Positions 5,814 to 8,208 of a DNA stretch of 8,208 nucleotides are shown here, one piece after another. Source of the stretch: Scleromatobacter sp045810285 (GTDB taxonomy: Bacteria; Pseudomonadota; Gammaproteobacteria; Burkholderiales; Burkholderiaceae_C); contig JBJMWE010000184.1 in NCBI GenBank assembly GCA_045810285.1, positions 1 to 8,208 on the forward strand, in the 5' to 3' direction. Every line of letters starts with the position of its first letter. The stretch's first letter is position 1. The notes under the pieces were generated by a model that had not been told where the DNA came from, searched no databases, and saw only the letters and a program-made list of their open reading frames with translations. The translations under genes were made by a program, and so were the position numbers.

Positions 5814-7045
5814 AGATCGCGTACCTCCTGAACTCCTATCCGATGACCAGCACGACGTTCATCCGTCGCGAGATCGAGGCGCTGGTCGCCGACGGCGTCG
5901 AGGTCGAGCGCTTCGCGGCGCGGCCCTGGGGCGAGAAGCTGGTCGACCCGCTGGACATCGCGGAGCAGCAGCGCACGCGCTACCTGCTGGCCGGCAACGT
6001 GCCCAACCTGTTCGCGGCCTTCCTGCGCGAGCTGGTGGCCAACCCGGTGCGGTTGGCGCGCGCGGCCGGCGTCGCCTTCCGGCTCTGGCGCAGCGCGCGC
6101 GAGGGCTTCGGGCGCCACGCCGCCTACCTGCTGCAGGGCGTCTACTTCAAGCAGCAGGCCGCGCGCAGCGGCGCCGCCCACGTGCACACGCACTTCGCCA
6201 CCAACGCCACGGCCATCGCCTTGCTGAGCCACGTGCTCGGCGGCCCGGGCTACAGCTTCACCGCGCATGGGCCCGACGAATTCGAGAACACGGACCGGCT
6301 CAGCTTCGACCTGAAGATGCGCCACGCGCGGTTCATCGCGGCGATCTCGGCCTTCGGCCGCGTGCAGCTGATCCGCGCGAGCCGGTGGGCGCACTGGCCC
6401 AAGATCGAGATCGTGCACTGCGGCCTCGCGCTGCCCGACTTCACGCCCACGCCCAACCCGGCCAGCCAGGTGCTGGTCAACATCGCCCGCTTCAACTCGC
6501 AGAAGGGGCTCCTGCTCATCCCGGCCGCCGTGGCCGCGGTCAAGGGCGAATTCCCGGGCCTCAAGGTGGTGCTGATCGGCGACGGCGAGGAGCGGCCGGC
6601 GCTCGAGGCGGAGATCGCCCGCCACGGGGTGGCCGGGCACATCGAGCTGCGCGGGTGGCAGCCCAACGCCGAGGTGCGCCGGGCGCTGGAGGCCGCACGC
6701 GCGTTGCTGCTGCCCAGCTTCGCGGAGGGCCTGCCGGTCGTCATCATGGAGGCGTTCGCGCTGGGCCGGCCGGTGATCTCGACCTACATCGCCGGCATCC
6801 CCGAGCTGGTGGATGCCAGCTGCGGCTGGCTGGCGCCGGCGGGCGACGTCGACGGCCTGGCCGCGGCCATGCGCGACGCGCTCTCGGCCGCGCCCGACCG
6901 CCTGGTCCGGATGGGCGAGGAGGCCCGCGCCCGCGCGGTCGCGCGGCATGACATCGCGGCCTCGGCCAGGCAGCTGAAAGCGCTGTTCTCAGAGGCGTCT
7001 TCCCCGGCTTTTTCAGCAGATGGAACCGCATCCCGCGGCGCATAA
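5810..7045 (+). CDS. Glycosyltransferase family 4 protein
   Basis: GT-B fold, retaining glycosyltransferase of the GT4 (RfaB/WcaL-like) type, 411 residues. It would transfer a sugar from a nucleotide donor to a lipid-linked glycan at the cytoplasmic membrane. The N-terminal acceptor domain begins MKIAYLLNSYPMTSTTFIRREIEAL, followed by HVHTHFAT (124-131) and FTAHGPDEFE (150-159). The donor domain has VNIARFNSQKG (223-233) and the GT4 signature EGLPVVIME (306-314) with the two glutamates seven residues apart, then GRPVISTYIAGIPELV. No transmembrane helix is evident. The GTG start at 5810 overlaps the preceding stop in GTGA and has GGAAG 7 bases upstream; an in-frame ATG at 5780 would add ten residues that do not look native to the fold. 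The N-terminus resembles colanic-acid or exopolysaccharide transferases, but the sugar and linkage cannot be assigned. Confidence 0.92.
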   Translation: MKIAYLLNSYPMTSTTFIRREIEALVADGVEVERFAARPWGEKLVDPLDIAEQQRTRYLLAGNVPNLFAAFLRELVANPVRLARAAGVAFRLWRSAREGFGRHAAYLLQGVYFKQQAARSGAAHVHTHFATNATAIALLSHVLGGPGYSFTAHGPDEFENTDRLSFDLKMRHARFIAAISAFGRVQLIRASRWAHWPKIEIVHCGLALPDFTPTPNPASQVLVNIARFNSQKGLLLIPAAVAAVKGEFPGLKVVLIGDGEERPALEAEIARHGVAGHIELRGWQPNAEVRRALEAARALLLPSFAEGLPVVIMEAFALGRPVISTYIAGIPELVDASCGWLAPAGDVDGLAAAMRDALSAAPDRLVRMGEEARARAVARHDIAASARQLKALFSEASSPAFSADGTASRGA

Positions 7046-7053
7046 TAGGCTGC

Positions 7054-8175
7054 ATGACCGATAAAAAAGTAGCGCTCATCACCGGCGTCACGGGCCAGGA
7101 CGGCGCCTATCTGGCCGAGTTCCTGCTGAAGAAGGGCTACGAGGTCCACGGCATCAAGCGGCGGGCGTCGTCCTTCAATACCGATCGCATCGACCACCTG
7201 TACCAGGATCCGCACGTCAACAACCGGGACTTCGTCCTGCACTACGGCGACCTGACGGATTCGACGAACCTCACGCGCATCGTGCAGAAGGTGCAGCCCG
7301 ACGAGATCTACAACCTCGCGGCGCAGAGCCACGTGGCGGTCAGCTTCGAGGAGCCCGAGTACACGGCCAACGCCGACGGCATCGGCGCGCTGCGCCTGCT
7401 GGAGGCCATCCGCATCCTGGGCCTCGAGAAGAAGACGCGCTTCTACCAGGCCTCCACCTCCGAGCTGTACGGCCTGGTGCAGGAGATCCCGCAGAAGGAG
7501 ACCACGCCCTTCTACCCGCGCAGCCCGTACGCGGTGGCCAAGCTCTACGCCTACTGGATCACGGTCAACTACCGCGAGGCCTACGGCATGTACGCCTGCA
7601 ACGGCGTGCTGTTCAACCACGAGAGCCCGCTGCGCGGCGAGACCTTCGTCACGCGCAAGATCACCCGCGCGATGGCGCGCATCGCGCTCGGCCTGCAGGA
7701 CGCGCTGTACCTGGGCAACATGAGCGCGCTGCGCGATTGGGGCCACGCGCGCGACTACGTGCAGATGCAGTGGCTGATGCTGCAGCAGCAGCAGGCCGAG
7801 GACTTCGTCATCGCCACCGGCGTGCAGTACAGCGTGCGCGATTTCGTGCGCATGTCCGCCGAGCGCCTGGGCATCACGGTGCGCTTCGAGGGCCAGGGCG
7901 AGGCCGAGGTGGGCATCGTCGACGCCGTCACGGGGGACAAGGCCAGGTGCAAGCCGGGCCAGGTCATCGTGCGCGTCGACCCGCGCTACTACCGTCCCAC
8001 GGAAGTGGAGACGCTGCTGGGCGACCCGAGCAAGGCCAAGGCCAGGCTGGGCTGGACGCCCACCACCACGCTGCCCGAGCTGGTCGCCGAGATGATCGAC
8101 GCCGACTACAACACCGCGCGCCGCGACGCGCTGGTGAGCATGGCGGGCTTCCAGACCTTCAGCCACCATGAGTGA
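7054..8175 (+). CDS. gmd: GDP-mannose 4,6-dehydratase
   Basis: Converts GDP-D-mannose to GDP-4-keto-6-deoxy-D-mannose, the branch point to GDP-L-fucose, GDP-D-rhamnose and related sugars. The 373-residue protein has the length of E. coli Gmd and aligns with it along the whole chain. The dinucleotide motif is GVTGQDG (11-17), with RR at 36-37 near the NADP phosphate. The catalytic residues are T135 and E137 in STSELYG with Y159-x3-K163 in SPYAVAK. The signature NHESPLRGETFVTRK, the LRDWGHARDYV segment and GDPSKAKARLGW near the end are typical. The ATG is placed by the conserved start and comes 8 bases after the glycosyltransferase stop; only a weak TAGG precedes it. As the most confidently assigned enzyme of the operon, it indicates that a deoxyhexose is part of the glycan. 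Confidence 0.97.
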   Translation: MTDKKVALITGVTGQDGAYLAEFLLKKGYEVHGIKRRASSFNTDRIDHLYQDPHVNNRDFVLHYGDLTDSTNLTRIVQKVQPDEIYNLAAQSHVAVSFEEPEYTANADGIGALRLLEAIRILGLEKKTRFYQASTSELYGLVQEIPQKETTPFYPRSPYAVAKLYAYWITVNYREAYGMYACNGVLFNHESPLRGETFVTRKITRAMARIALGLQDALYLGNMSALRDWGHARDYVQMQWLMLQQQQAEDFVIATGVQYSVRDFVRMSAERLGITVRFEGQGEAEVGIVDAVTGDKARCKPGQVIVRVDPRYYRPTEVETLLGDPSKAKARLGWTPTTTLPELVAEMIDADYNTARRDALVSMAGFQTFSHHE

Positions 8176-8208
8176 CGCGGCGCAGGTGCCGGGCCGCGAC
8201 GAGGCCAT
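8168..8208 (+). CDS. Start of next operon gene (cut by window edge)
   Basis: An ATG at 8168 overlaps the last 8 bases of gmd and opens a frame reading MSDAAQVPGRDEA up to the edge. Overlap with gmd on the same strand suggests a further operon gene. A GDP-fucose synthase or GDP-4-keto-6-deoxymannose reductase often follows gmd, but the 13 residues visible show no motif. No clear ribosome site precedes the ATG, so the true start may lie further right. Confidence 0.45.
   Translation, partial: MSDAAQVPGRDEA

Overview
The window is strongly GC-rich (roughly 70% by eye), with codons ending mostly in G or C. It looks like a chromosomal segment of a betaproteobacterium, most likely Burkholderiales. 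This rests on the GlnK and ComM sequences and on the pairing of a TorF-family porin gene with glnK. There are no RNA genes, insertion sequences, CRISPR arrays or phage genes. Six complete genes and the first codons of a seventh are visible.

Left part (1-1782), nitrogen control. Two minus-strand genes run towards the left edge: a TorF-family putative outer-membrane porin (456-1250), then the PII signal protein GlnK (32-370). An ammonium transporter gene (amtB) would normally follow, but lies beyond the window if present. A 532-bp gap (1251-1782) separates the porin gene from comM on the opposite strand. This gap holds the clearest regulatory signals in the window: a near-consensus sigma-54 promoter (1312-1326) facing the porin gene, a perfect NtrC-type dyad (1523-1537), a second close match (1566-1580) and a weaker third (1507-1521). 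The porin and GlnK genes are therefore predicted to be induced together under nitrogen limitation. A perfect 11-bp hairpin sits between them.

Middle (1783-3345): comM (yifB) on the plus strand, encoding the AAA+ helicase that helps integrate DNA taken up by natural transformation. A 210-bp gap without a convincing gene follows.

Right part (3556 to the end), a plus-strand surface-polysaccharide operon. Two successive Gfo/Idh/MocA-type oxidoreductases of different subfamilies (3556-4731 and 4728-5813) are followed by a GT4 glycosyltransferase (5810-7045), GDP-mannose 4,6-dehydratase Gmd (7054-8175) and the start of another gene (from 8168). Three of the four junctions overlap by 4 or 8 bases and the fourth has an 8-base gap, so this is one co-transcribed unit. 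Gmd makes GDP-4-keto-6-deoxy-mannose, the precursor of GDP-fucose, GDP-rhamnose and related sugars. The glycosyltransferase would add a sugar to a growing glycan. The two oxidoreductases probably act on sugars or sugar nucleotides, but their substrates cannot be read from the sequence.

Most of the window is ordinary. The points most worth following up are the sigma-54/NtrC control region placing an outer-membrane porin under nitrogen control, and the unassigned oxidoreductase pair in the polysaccharide operon.
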